From the NCBI GenBank assembly GCA_043766985.1, contig JAYUHM010000065.1:1-16083 (forward strand): DNA of 16,083 nt, written 5' to 3'. A program made the position numbers and the translations under genes. Shown here in pieces: positions 7,913 through 14,221 of the stretch. Within the stretch, counting starts at the first letter, position 1, and each line of letters starts with the position of its first letter. This DNA comes from JAAFIP01 sp043766985. GTDB lineage: Bacteria > Pseudomonadota > Gammaproteobacteria > Burkholderiales > Burkholderiaceae_C. Under the pieces are notes generated by a model. That model ran no database searches and was not told where the DNA came from. It saw only the letters and a list, made by a program, of their open reading frames with translations.

Positions 7913-9247
7913 TCAGTTTTTCTGATGGTTTAGTTTTTTAAGCTCGCGCAGCTTATCGGCAATTTTGATCTCCAGGCCGCGTTCTACCGGGCGGTAAAAC
8001 TCTGCCTGCATGCCGTCGGGTAAATAGGTCTCGCCCGCAGCAAAGCCGCCGTCCTCGTTGTGCGCGTAGCGGTAGCCTTTGCCGTAGTCCAGCGCTTTCA
8101 TGAGCTTGGTGGGTGCGTTGCGCAGGTGCATGGGCACGGGGCGGGTACCGTCTTTTTGGACCCACGCCTTGGCTTCGTTAAACGCGGCGTACACGGCATT
8201 GCTTTTGGGCGCCATGGCCAGGTAGATGACGCACTCGGCCAGGGCCAGCTCGCCCTCGGGCGACCCTAAGCGTTCGTACACCTCGGCAGCGTCCAGCGCC
8301 AGGCGCAGGGCGCGCGGGTCGGCCAGGCCAATGTCTTCTGCCGCCATGCGTATCAGCCGCCGCGCCATGTATTTAGGCTCGGCCCCGCCGTCCAGCATGC
8401 GCACCAGCCAGTACAGCGCGGCGTCGGGGTCAGAGCCGCGCACGCTTTTGTGCAGCGCGCTGATGGTGTCATAAAACTGTTCGCCACCCTTGTCGTAGCG
8501 GCGCATTTGTTGGCCCAGCACCTTGGTCAGCCAGACATCGGTAATGGGGTTGATTTTCTCTTTGGCGGCGGCCACAAACAGCGTCTCCAACGTGTTCAGC
8601 AGCCTGCGGGCATCGCCGTCCGCGTAGGCGACGAGTTTTTTAACTGCTACATCATCAATAGCAGCTTGTGCTATGTTCTGTTGGGCTCGCAGCACTATTT
8701 GTTCCAAATTATCCTCGCTCAGCGGCTGCAGCACATACACCGCTGCGCGGGACAGTAGCGCCGAGTTCACCTCAAAGCTGGGGTTCTCGGTGGTGGCGCC
8801 AATAAAGGTAAACAGCCCGCTTTCCACATGCGGCAAAAACGCGTCTTGCTGGCTTTTGTTAAAGCGGTGCACCTCGTCCACAAACACAATGGTGCGTTTG
8901 CCTGCGCCTGCGCCCGCAGCGTCGGTCTGCAGCAAGTCCAAAGCGCCCAACTGGCTTTGCGCCATCTGCGCCATTTCCACCGCTTCCCGAATCTCCTTCA
9001 CCCCGCCCAGCGTAGCGCTGATGCTGATGAACTGCGCATCAAACGCATCCGCCATCAAGCGCGCAATCGTCGTCTTGCCCACCCCCGGCGGCCCCCACAG
9101 AATGCAGCTGTGCGGCACGCCAGATTCAAACGCCACCCGCAGCGCCATACCCTCGCCCAGCAAATGCTGCTGGCCAATCACCTCACCCAGCGTTTTGGGG
9201 CGCAGCTGCTCGGCAAGCGGCATGTGGGTAGCATGGGGTTTGGTCAT
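7913..9247 (-). CDS. rarA: Replication-associated recombination protein RarA (MgsA) AAA+ ATPase
   Basis: A clamp-loader-like AAA+ ATPase that acts at stalled replication forks. It has 444 aa. Walker A GPPGVGKTT is at residues 52-60, Walker B with following motif IVFVDEVHRFNKSQQD from about residue 120, sensor 1 in FIGATTENPSFEVN, arginine-finger region SALLSRAAVYVL, and the DGDARRLLNTLE helical motif. The C-terminal part has the RarA tetramerisation-type sequences DPDAALYWLVRMLDGG and AAEDIGLADPRALRLA. The insert SQLGALDLLQTDAAGAGAGK between strands near residues 98-117 is longer than I expect. Residues near 187-200 are encoded by repeat copy B. The ATG at 9247 has no clear ribosome binding site; ATG at codon 9 is an alternative. 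In E. coli rarA follows lolA directly; here about 0.9 kb separates them. Confidence 0.94.
   Translation of the reverse strand: MTKPHATHMPLAEQLRPKTLGEVIGQQHLLGEGMALRVAFESGVPHSCILWGPPGVGKTTIARLMADAFDAQFISISATLGGVKEIREAVEMAQMAQSQLGALDLLQTDAAGAGAGKRTIVFVDEVHRFNKSQQDAFLPHVESGLFTFIGATTENPSFEVNSALLSRAAVYVLQPLSEDNLEQIVLRAQQNIAQAAIDDVAVKKLVAYADGDARRLLNTLETLFVAAAKEKINPITDVWLTKVLGQQMRRYDKGGEQFYDTISALHKSVRGSDPDAALYWLVRMLDGGAEPKYMARRLIRMAAEDIGLADPRALRLALDAAEVYERLGSPEGELALAECVIYLAMAPKSNAVYAAFNEAKAWVQKDGTRPVPMHLRNAPTKLMKALDYGKGYRYAHNEDGGFAAGETYLPDGMQAEFYRPVERGLEIKIADKLRELKKLNHQKN
8646..8687 (-). repeat. 42-bp dispersed repeat, copy B (inside rarA)
   Basis: On the minus strand it begins AGCCCAACAGAACATAGCAC and continues through an AAGCTGCTATT core to GATGATGTAGC. 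It matches intergenic copy C closely through the first 30 bases and again at the end. It is in frame and encodes AQQNIAQAAIDDVA of RarA, between the AAA+ core and the conserved DGDARRLLN motif. The ATAGCA and TGCTAT parts can form a six-base stem over a five-base loop. Confidence 0.65.
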
Positions 9248-9325
9248 GCGGGGTATTTTAGGCGGCTGGCGGGGTGATGGGTAAAACCGGTGTTTTGGGT
9301 GGTTTTGTATGCCAAATGTGCCTCT

Positions 9326-9367
9326 AGCCCAATAGAATATAGCACAATCTGCTATTAAAGATGCAGC
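9326..9367 (+). repeat. 42-bp dispersed repeat, copy C (upstream of rarA)
   Basis: Intergenic copy starting AGCCCAATAGAATATAGCAC, then AATCTGCTATT and ending GATGCAGC. It lies 78 bp upstream of rarA and 20 bp from the end of the integrase remnant. It is in the same orientation as copy D on the other side of the integrase/DUF1801 insert. The stretch between rarA and copy C (9248-9325) shows only a six-base inverted repeat (AAAACC at 9283 with GGTTTT at 9301) and should carry the rarA promoter. Confidence 0.7.
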
Positions 9368-9387
9368 ACTTCTGGTGTCCTAAAGCT

Positions 9388-9545
9388 TCACACCACGAGC
9401 GCCTGCAACGCATCCAGCGGGCTGGCCGTGCCGCCCGCAGGCACCTTCAGCACATGCGTGTAGGTCATCGTCGCGCTCACATTGCTGCGCCCCAGCAGCT
9501 CTTGCTGCATGCGGATGTCTGTGCCCGCATGCAGCAAGTGTTCAG
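9388..9545 (-). pseudogene. Integron-type tyrosine integrase (IntI), C-terminal remnant
   Basis: The minus-strand frame ends with about 50 residues that read as the C terminus of an integron integrase: HLLHAGTDIRMQQELLGRSN, then TYTHVLKVPAGGTASPLDAL before a TGA at 9388-9390. The THVLK...SPLDAL ending is typical of IntI and unlike XerC/D. The nucleophilic Tyr (TYTHV) is present, but the catalytic His expected in LLGH is Arg here. Upstream of HLL the frame loses similarity: the expected LRHSFAT box II is absent and becomes GLGECAE. The N-terminal roughly 280 residues are missing. It is therefore dead. In an integron, intI is divergent from the cassettes; the DUF1801 gene at 9683 has just that orientation. 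A truncated phage or chromosomal tyrosine recombinase of another family is the alternative. Confidence 0.7.
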
Positions 9546-9660
9546 CGCATTCGCCGAGGCCGTTCGCCACATTGTCGAACCATCCAATGAGCAAAATCGC
9601 ACTCGCCTGGCGGCCGAGGTAGCCGCGGGAGTTATTGGAGGACTGGGCCGTAGCAGCTAA
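9540..9660 (+). pseudogene. Possible 3' fragment of a plus-strand gene before the DUF1801 gene
   Basis: From about the point where the integrase similarity stops, the plus strand reads a protein-like stretch, VFSAFAEAVRHIVEPSNEQN and then RTRLAAEVAAGVIGGLGRSS, ending in TAA at 9658-9660, only 22 bp before the DUF1801 start. The composition is plausible for a helical C terminus and the spacing looks like an operon with the next gene. I do not recognise it, and it may be chance. If real, two unrelated gene fragments were joined at about 9540. Confidence 0.22.
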
Positions 9661-9682
9661 CATGGTCTTTTAGGAGGAGAGC

Positions 9683-10099
9683 ATGAAAAAATCGAATGCA
9701 AGCGAAGGCCCGTCAGCGTCCACGCTGATTTCGCAAAGAATTGCTGAGCTTGGCGACTGGCGCGGGGAAACGCTCAGCAGAATGCGCCAGCGCATTAAGG
9801 CCGCGAACCCGGATGTTGTGGAGGAATGGAAGTGGATGGGCACCCCGGTGTGGTCGCTGGGCGGCATTATCTGCACTGGCGAATCGTACAAGGACAAAGT
9901 GAAGCTGACCTTCGCCAAGGGTGCACTGCTGAAGGACCCGGCGCGTCTGTTTAACGCGAGCCTTGACGGAAACGTGCGCCGCGCTATCGACATTTTCGAG
10001 GCGCAAGACGTTGACGAGACGGCCTTCAAGGCGCTGATTGGCGAAGCGGTTGCGCTCAACAGGGCTGGTAAGTCGAAACCGCCTCGTAGATCGGCCTAA
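9683..10099 (+). CDS. DUF1801 domain protein
   Basis: A 138-aa protein of the DUF1801 family, whose biochemical role is not established. The family core is visible: the predicted helix GETLSRMRQRIKAANPDVVE, then EWKWMGTPVWSLGGIICTGE and YKDKVKLTFAKGALLKDP, then LFNASLDGNVRRAIDI and the C-terminal FKALIGEAVALNRAG. The tail KSKPPRRSA is basic. AGGAGGA immediately upstream gives a strong ribosome binding site for the ATG at 9683. It is encoded opposite to its neighbours rarA and lolA and lies between an integrase remnant and repeat copy D, so it looks acquired. Small DUF1801 proteins occur in integron gene cassettes, which fits that reading, but no complete attC site is visible after the stop. 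Confidence 0.85.
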   Translation: MKKSNASEGPSASTLISQRIAELGDWRGETLSRMRQRIKAANPDVVEEWKWMGTPVWSLGGIICTGESYKDKVKLTFAKGALLKDPARLFNASLDGNVRRAIDIFEAQDVDETAFKALIGEAVALNRAGKSKPPRRSA

Positions 10100-10139
10100 T
10101 GCAGGTGTTCAACCTAAATTTGATACGAAATAAGCCAAA

Positions 10140-10180
10140 AGCCCAATAGAATATGGCATAAGCAGCTATTAAAATAATAG
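10140..10180 (+). repeat. 42-bp dispersed repeat, copy D (between DUF1801 gene and lolA)
   Basis: Starts AGCCCAATAGAATATGGCAT and ends with the palindrome CTATTA-AAA-TAATAG. The first 15 bases are identical to copy C, and it has the same orientation. It begins 41 bp after the DUF1801 stop and ends 9 bp before the lolA stop on the other strand. The hairpin could serve as a weak terminator for the converging lolA and DUF1801 transcripts. Confidence 0.7.
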
Positions 10181-10188
10181 TAAAAGCG

Positions 10189-10860
10189 TTACTGCTTGAT
10201 CACATCCGCGCCCGCAGGTGGCGTGAAGTTGAAGGCGTTGGGCGCCACAGCTGTATTGGCCTGCACCTTTTGAAACTTCAGCAACGAGCGTTGGCCAAAG
10301 TTGTCCAGAATATCCAGTGCTGCCAGCTCACCGCCCGCAGTTTTAAAACCTACGCGAATGCTTTGCAATGCACCTTCTTTGGCCTTGGGCGTTGCGCTGA
10401 CCCAGCTCAGGCCGTCTTGGTCGGGCGCGGCTTTCAGGCTGAAATGCTGCTCCAGGCTCTTTAAATCAGGCGCAGAGGCGATGATGGCCGCTGGTGTGCT
10501 GGCCAGCACGTTGGCCTGTTTGTTGGCGGTAACCTGGTTCAAATCTACGTCGTAGAGCCACAAGGTTTGACCGTCGGCAACGATGGTTTGCTCAAACGGT
10601 TTTTTGTAGTTGAACTTGAAGCGGTTGGGGCGTGCAAACTCAAAGGTGCCGCTGGAAACTTTGACTTTAGGGGCTTGGCCGTCACGCGCAGGCGACGTAA
10701 CAGTTTGGGTAAACTCGGCGCTGCCTGAGCGGGTAGATTTTAGGAAGCTTTCCAAGCTGTCCAGGCCGTTAGCCCAAGAGATAGTATCACAAGCTGCTAG
10801 CAAAAAAGTAGCTATTGGCTTTGCAATTGCAGCCAACTCGGTTGGCAAAGCATGTTTCAC
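10189..10860 (-). CDS. lolA: Outer-membrane lipoprotein carrier LolA
   Basis: The periplasmic chaperone that carries lipoproteins from LolCDE to LolB. Family landmarks are GLDSLESFLKSTRSGSAEFT, the strand run SSGTFEFARPNRFKFNYKKP, the motif VADGQTLWLYDVDLNQVTAN, and the C-terminal FNFTPPAGADVIKQ. I chose the GTG at 10860: AAGG lies a few bases upstream and it gives MKHALPTEL. A TTG at 10881 would overlap the ftsK stop as TTGA and add seven residues. Mature LolA should begin near A30/N31 (SWA-NG). The signal peptide is odd: residues 16-30 are encoded by repeat copy F, and they include L-A-A-C with Asp after the Cys, a perfect lipobox with an inner-membrane retention residue. It follows ftsK by 17 bp on the same strand, so the two are probably one operon. 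Confidence 0.92.
   Translation of the reverse strand: MKHALPTELAAIAKPIATFLLAACDTISWANGLDSLESFLKSTRSGSAEFTQTVTSPARDGQAPKVKVSSGTFEFARPNRFKFNYKKPFEQTIVADGQTLWLYDVDLNQVTANKQANVLASTPAAIIASAPDLKSLEQHFSLKAAPDQDGLSWVSATPKAKEGALQSIRVGFKTAGGELAALDILDNFGQRSLLKFQKVQANTAVAPNAFNFTPPAGADVIKQ
10771..10813 (+). repeat. 42-bp dispersed repeat, copy F (inside the lolA signal peptide)
   Basis: The plus strand reads AGCCCAAGAGATAGTATCAC, then AAGCTGCTAGC and ends AGTAGCT, matching the family at both ends and in the centre. It lies entirely within lolA and, read on the minus strand, encodes the hydrophobic and cleavage regions of the signal peptide (SATFLLAAC-like segment through SWA). Its central AAGCTGCTA is the same as in copy B. 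Confidence 0.65.
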
Positions 10861-10877
10861 AATACACCTTTCTAGGT

Positions 10878-13286
10878 TCAATCGTTTCTACCGGGTACCA
10901 AAATCTCGCGTTGTCCGCGGCCGTTCATCGCAGTCACCAGACCGGCTTTCTCCATCGCTTCCAGCAAGTTGGCGGCTTTGTTGTAGCCGATGCTCAAATG
11001 CCGCTGCACCAGAGAGATGCTGGCCTTTTGGTTCTTCAGCACAATGTCCACCGCTTTGTCGTACATCGGGTCTTTTTCGCCGCCGCCGCCCTCGCCCTCT
11101 AGGCTCAGACCATCCTCACCGTCCACAGTTCCGCCTTCCAGCACGCCCTCGATGTAATTGGGCTCACCTTGCTCCTTCAGATATGCTACAACGCGGTGGA
11201 CCTCTTCGTCGCTGACAAAGGCCCCGTGCACGCGAATCGGCAGGCCGGTGCCACTGGGCATGTAAAGCATGTCGCCCATGCCCAGAAGGGCCTCAGCGCC
11301 CATCTGGTCCAGAATGGTGCGGCTGTCGATCTTGCTGCTGACCTGGAAGGCGATGCGGGTGGGGATGTTGGCCTTGATCAGGCCGGTAATCACGTCGACA
11401 CTGGGTCGCTGGGTGGCCAAAATTAGGTGAATACCTGCGGCGCGGGCTTTTTGGGCCAAGCGGGCAATCAGCTCTTCGATCTTTTTGCCCACCACCATCA
11501 TCAGGTCGGCCAGCTCGTCGATCACCACCACGATGTGGGGCAGGCGCTCCAAGGGCTCGGGGCTGTCTGGTGTGAGACTGAAAGGGTTGTAAATGAATTC
11601 ACCGCGCGCTTTGGCGTCGTCCATCTTCACGTTGTAGCCGGCCAGGTTGCGCACGCCCATCTTGCTCATCAGCTTGTAGCGGCGTTCCATCTCCATCACG
11701 CACCAGTTCAGGCCGTGCGCGGCCTGGCGCATGTCGGTCACCACGGGGCACAATAGGTGCGGAATGCCTTCGTAGACGCTCATCTCCAGCATCTTGGGGT
11801 CGATCATCAGCATGCGCACATCGCGGGCTTCGGCCTTGTACAGCAGGCTCAAAATCATGGCGTTGATACCGACCGATTTGCCCGAACCGGTGGTGCCTGC
11901 TACCAGCACGTGCGGCATCTTGGCCAGGTCGGCCACGATGGGCGCGCCCATGATGTCTTTGCCCAGGCCCATGGTGAGCAGGGACTTGCCATCGTTGTAG
12001 ACCTGTGAGCCCAAAATCTCGCTCAGTTTGATGCTTTGGCGCTTGGCGTTGGGCAGCTCCAAAGCCATATAGTTTTTGCCGGGAATCGTCTCCACCACCC
12101 GGATCGACACCAAAGACAGCGAGCGCGCCAAATCGCGCGCCAGGCCCACCACTTGCGAGCCTTTTACGCCCGTTGCAGGCTCAATCTCGTAACGGGTGAT
12201 CACGGGGCCGGGCAGGGCGGCTACCACCCGCACCTCTACGCCAAAGTCTTTGAGCTTTTTCTCAATCATCCGGCTGGTCATCTCCAGCGTTTCGGGGGCC
12301 ACGGTTTCTTGGCGCAGCTGGGCGCTGTCCAGCAAGTCCACCTGGGGCAGCTTGCTGTCGGGCATCTCGCTAAATAGGGGCTTTTGGCGCTCTTTGGCGA
12401 CACGGGCGCTTTGCGGCACGTCTACCAGCACGTCAACAAAGGTGGGCTCCAGCATGGGGCGCTGGGCTGCGGGCATGACGATGGGTGCGGGGTGCAGCTC
12501 TTCGCTCTCGGCGCGCTCAACGCTCACCACTTCTTCGCGCTCGCGTGCGGCCTGGGTGCCCATGGCAATGTCTTGGGCTACTTCGCGCTTTTCGCGGCGC
12601 TGCTCCCACAGCTGGTACAGCCAGGCCCCCAAGCCGTCAGCCCAGCGCGCCCAAGAAAAACCAAAGGCCCAAGCCGCGCCCACCACCAGAGCGGCAATAG
12701 ACACCAAACCCGACCCGGTAAAGCCCAGCCATTTCAGTGTAAAGCTGCCAGCCAAGTAGCCCGCCACCCCGCCCGCGTGGCCCGGAAGGCGTTGCTCAAA
12801 ACGGTACAGGCGCGACCATTCCAGCGCGCAGCTGGCCAGCAACAACACCACCAGACCGAGCCAAAAAATGGCGCGCGGCGACAAACCCAGCAGGTTGCGT
12901 TGGGGGGTGCTGGCATGGCCGGCGTAGGCAGCGTGCGCCACGCCAGAATCTGTATTGCCACGGAGCCAGCGGCTGAGCGCCGACAACCACACGCGGCAAG
13001 ATGCCAGCACGCACCACCACACCGAGTAGCCAAAAACGTAAAAACTACCGTCGGCCAGCCACGCGCCCAGTTTGCCGCCCCAGTTGCGCACCGCGCCGGG
13101 TGCGGCTGAGCCGGAGGTAGACCATGCGGGGTCCATGGCGGAATGGCTTACCAAGGCCAAAAGCCAGAACACCAGCGCTACGGCGCCGACGATCAGCCCA
13201 ATTTCGTGGACAAATGTTCGCCCGGTTGAAGTGGTGCGCTGCGTGGCCGCCGCGCCGGATTTGAGAGTGTCTAAAGAGTAAGTCAT
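10878..13286 (-). CDS. ftsK: DNA translocase FtsK
   Basis: The septum-located DNA pump that clears the chromosome terminus and activates XerCD recombination. It has 802 aa. The N-terminal domain has about four membrane helices, beginning with EIGLIVGAVALVFWLLALVS and ending with VSIAALVVGAAWAFGF. A short charged linker (residues about 235-330, rich in E and R) follows, much shorter than in E. coli. The motor has Walker A GTTGSGKSV at residues 464-472 and Walker B VVVIDELAD with D590 and E591, then LATQRPSVDVITG. The C-terminal gamma winged helix (DPMYDKAVDIVLKNQKASIS to the end) reads KOPS/FtsK orienting sequences. The ATG at 13286 has only a weak ribosome binding site. The stop is 17 bp before lolA. 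It is downstream of the Crp/Fnr gene, 69 bp away on the same strand. Confidence 0.95.
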   Translation of the reverse strand: MTYSLDTLKSGAAATQRTTSTGRTFVHEIGLIVGAVALVFWLLALVSHSAMDPAWSTSGSAAPGAVRNWGGKLGAWLADGSFYVFGYSVWWCVLASCRVWLSALSRWLRGNTDSGVAHAAYAGHASTPQRNLLGLSPRAIFWLGLVVLLLASCALEWSRLYRFEQRLPGHAGGVAGYLAGSFTLKWLGFTGSGLVSIAALVVGAAWAFGFSWARWADGLGAWLYQLWEQRREKREVAQDIAMGTQAAREREEVVSVERAESEELHPAPIVMPAAQRPMLEPTFVDVLVDVPQSARVAKERQKPLFSEMPDSKLPQVDLLDSAQLRQETVAPETLEMTSRMIEKKLKDFGVEVRVVAALPGPVITRYEIEPATGVKGSQVVGLARDLARSLSLVSIRVVETIPGKNYMALELPNAKRQSIKLSEILGSQVYNDGKSLLTMGLGKDIMGAPIVADLAKMPHVLVAGTTGSGKSVGINAMILSLLYKAEARDVRMLMIDPKMLEMSVYEGIPHLLCPVVTDMRQAAHGLNWCVMEMERRYKLMSKMGVRNLAGYNVKMDDAKARGEFIYNPFSLTPDSPEPLERLPHIVVVIDELADLMMVVGKKIEELIARLAQKARAAGIHLILATQRPSVDVITGLIKANIPTRIAFQVSSKIDSRTILDQMGAEALLGMGDMLYMPSGTGLPIRVHGAFVSDEEVHRVVAYLKEQGEPNYIEGVLEGGTVDGEDGLSLEGEGGGGEKDPMYDKAVDIVLKNQKASISLVQRHLSIGYNKAANLLEAMEKAGLVTAMNGRGQREILVPGRND

Positions 13287-13355
13287 CGCTATGCGCGAGC
13301 TTACCTTATCTCGTAGGCACTCTAGTTTGTAACCATGGCGCCGCGGGCAGAAGGC

Positions 13356-14030
13356 CTAGCCCAGACTGCCAAGACGTTCTTTAATCAGCACCGAATTGTT
13401 TTCCAGCGTTTCTATGTAGCCGCGCTCTTCCAGGTCTTTCATCACGCGGCTGACCATCTCGCGCGAGGCGCCGACCATTTTGGCCAAATCTTGGCGAGAG
13501 ACTTTGTCGCGGATGAGCAATTGACCTTGTGCATCGGTTTCTGCCGCTTCAATCAACGCGCGTGCCACGCGGCCGTATACATCCATCAGTGCCAGAGACT
13601 CAATCTTGCGGTCGGCGTGGCGCAGGCGCTGTACCAGGCCCTTCATCACGGCGTAGGCCATCGAGGTGTTTTCGGGCAAACAGCGGGCGAACTCGACCCG
13701 ACCCAGCATCAGAACATCGGTTTGCACTTCGGCGCGCACCGAGGCCGAGTGCGGCTCGTTGTCAATCAAGCTCATCTCGCCAATGTAGTCGCCAGGGGCC
13801 AAATTGGCCAAGATGACCTCTCGCCCGCGGGCATCGGTGGTGAGCACCCGCGCACGGCCAGTCAAAATAATGAACAAAGCGTTGGACTTTTTGCCCTGCT
13901 CCACGATTAACTCACCGCGCTTGAAGCGCCGCTTGATAACAGCGTCGGCCACAGACTCGGCCTGGCTGGGCGTGAGCATCGAAAACAGTGGGACCCGGCG
14001 AATAAGCTCCAAATTCGACAACATTGACAT
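13356..14030 (-). CDS. Crp/Fnr-family transcriptional regulator
   Basis: A 224-aa DNA-binding regulator: an N-terminal cyclic-nucleotide-binding-type beta barrel (about residues 15-130), a long dimer helix, and a C-terminal winged HTH with SRQDLAKMVGASREMVSRVM as helix-turn-helix and recognition helix. The phosphate-binding cassette reads GEMSLIDNEPHSAS; the Arg that binds the cyclic phosphate in E. coli CRP is His94 here, so cAMP binding is doubtful. There is no N-terminal Cys cluster, so it is not an Fnr-type iron-sulphur sensor. The ATG at 14030 has GAGG seven bases upstream; an ATG two codons later is possible. It sits divergent from trxB, 191 bp apart, and upstream of ftsK, the place held by lrp in E. 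coli. Its targets are unknown; it may control the shared intergenic region. Confidence 0.87.
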   Translation of the reverse strand: MSMLSNLELIRRVPLFSMLTPSQAESVADAVIKRRFKRGELIVEQGKKSNALFIILTGRARVLTTDARGREVILANLAPGDYIGEMSLIDNEPHSASVRAEVQTDVLMLGRVEFARCLPENTSMAYAVMKGLVQRLRHADRKIESLALMDVYGRVARALIEAAETDAQGQLLIRDKVSRQDLAKMVGASREMVSRVMKDLEERGYIETLENNSVLIKERLGSLG

Positions 14031-14221
14031 GTCTTATCCTCTTAGTTGTTTGAATCTTGCTCCGGTACAGCAAAATGCGCGCGGATTACAAGTTGAACCA
14101 ATTTTTCGAACGCTTTTGGACTGCAACGGTTACAAGTTATTGATAATCCAAGAACAGGCTTTAACTGTACCGCAGTTGTCGCTAATTTCCAACAATATTT
14201 TTCCGGATTACCTTGCTTAGT
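14031..14221. promoter_or_regulatory. Divergent regulatory region between the Crp/Fnr gene and trxB
   Basis: The region is AT-richer than its surroundings and must hold two divergent promoters. The nine-base word TTACAAGTT occurs twice in direct orientation, at 14086-14094 and 14130-14138, each after a CGG, with 44 bp between starts, about four helical turns. A GATAAT -10-like hexamer at 14142-14147 overlaps the second. A small inverted repeat AACTG/CAGTT follows near 14164. No TGTGA-N6-TCACA CRP site or TTGAT-N4-ATCAA FNR site is present. Confidence 0.4.

Noticed and set aside
8673..9284. A 203-codon open frame on the plus strand opposite rarA
   Set aside because: It mirrors the conserved AAA+ core of rarA and has no recognisable motif of its own.
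10100..10180. A possible attC site after the DUF1801 gene (GTTCAAC at 10107-10113 fits RYYYAAC)
   Set aside because: No matching GTTRRRY site or long imperfect stem follows; the sequence runs straight into repeat copy D. One seven-base match is expected by chance.
12384..13109. A 241-codon open frame on the plus strand opposite ftsK
   Set aside because: It is antisense to an unmistakable FtsK N-terminal domain and is rich in His, Gln, Ala and Arg, as shadow frames in GC-rich DNA usually are.
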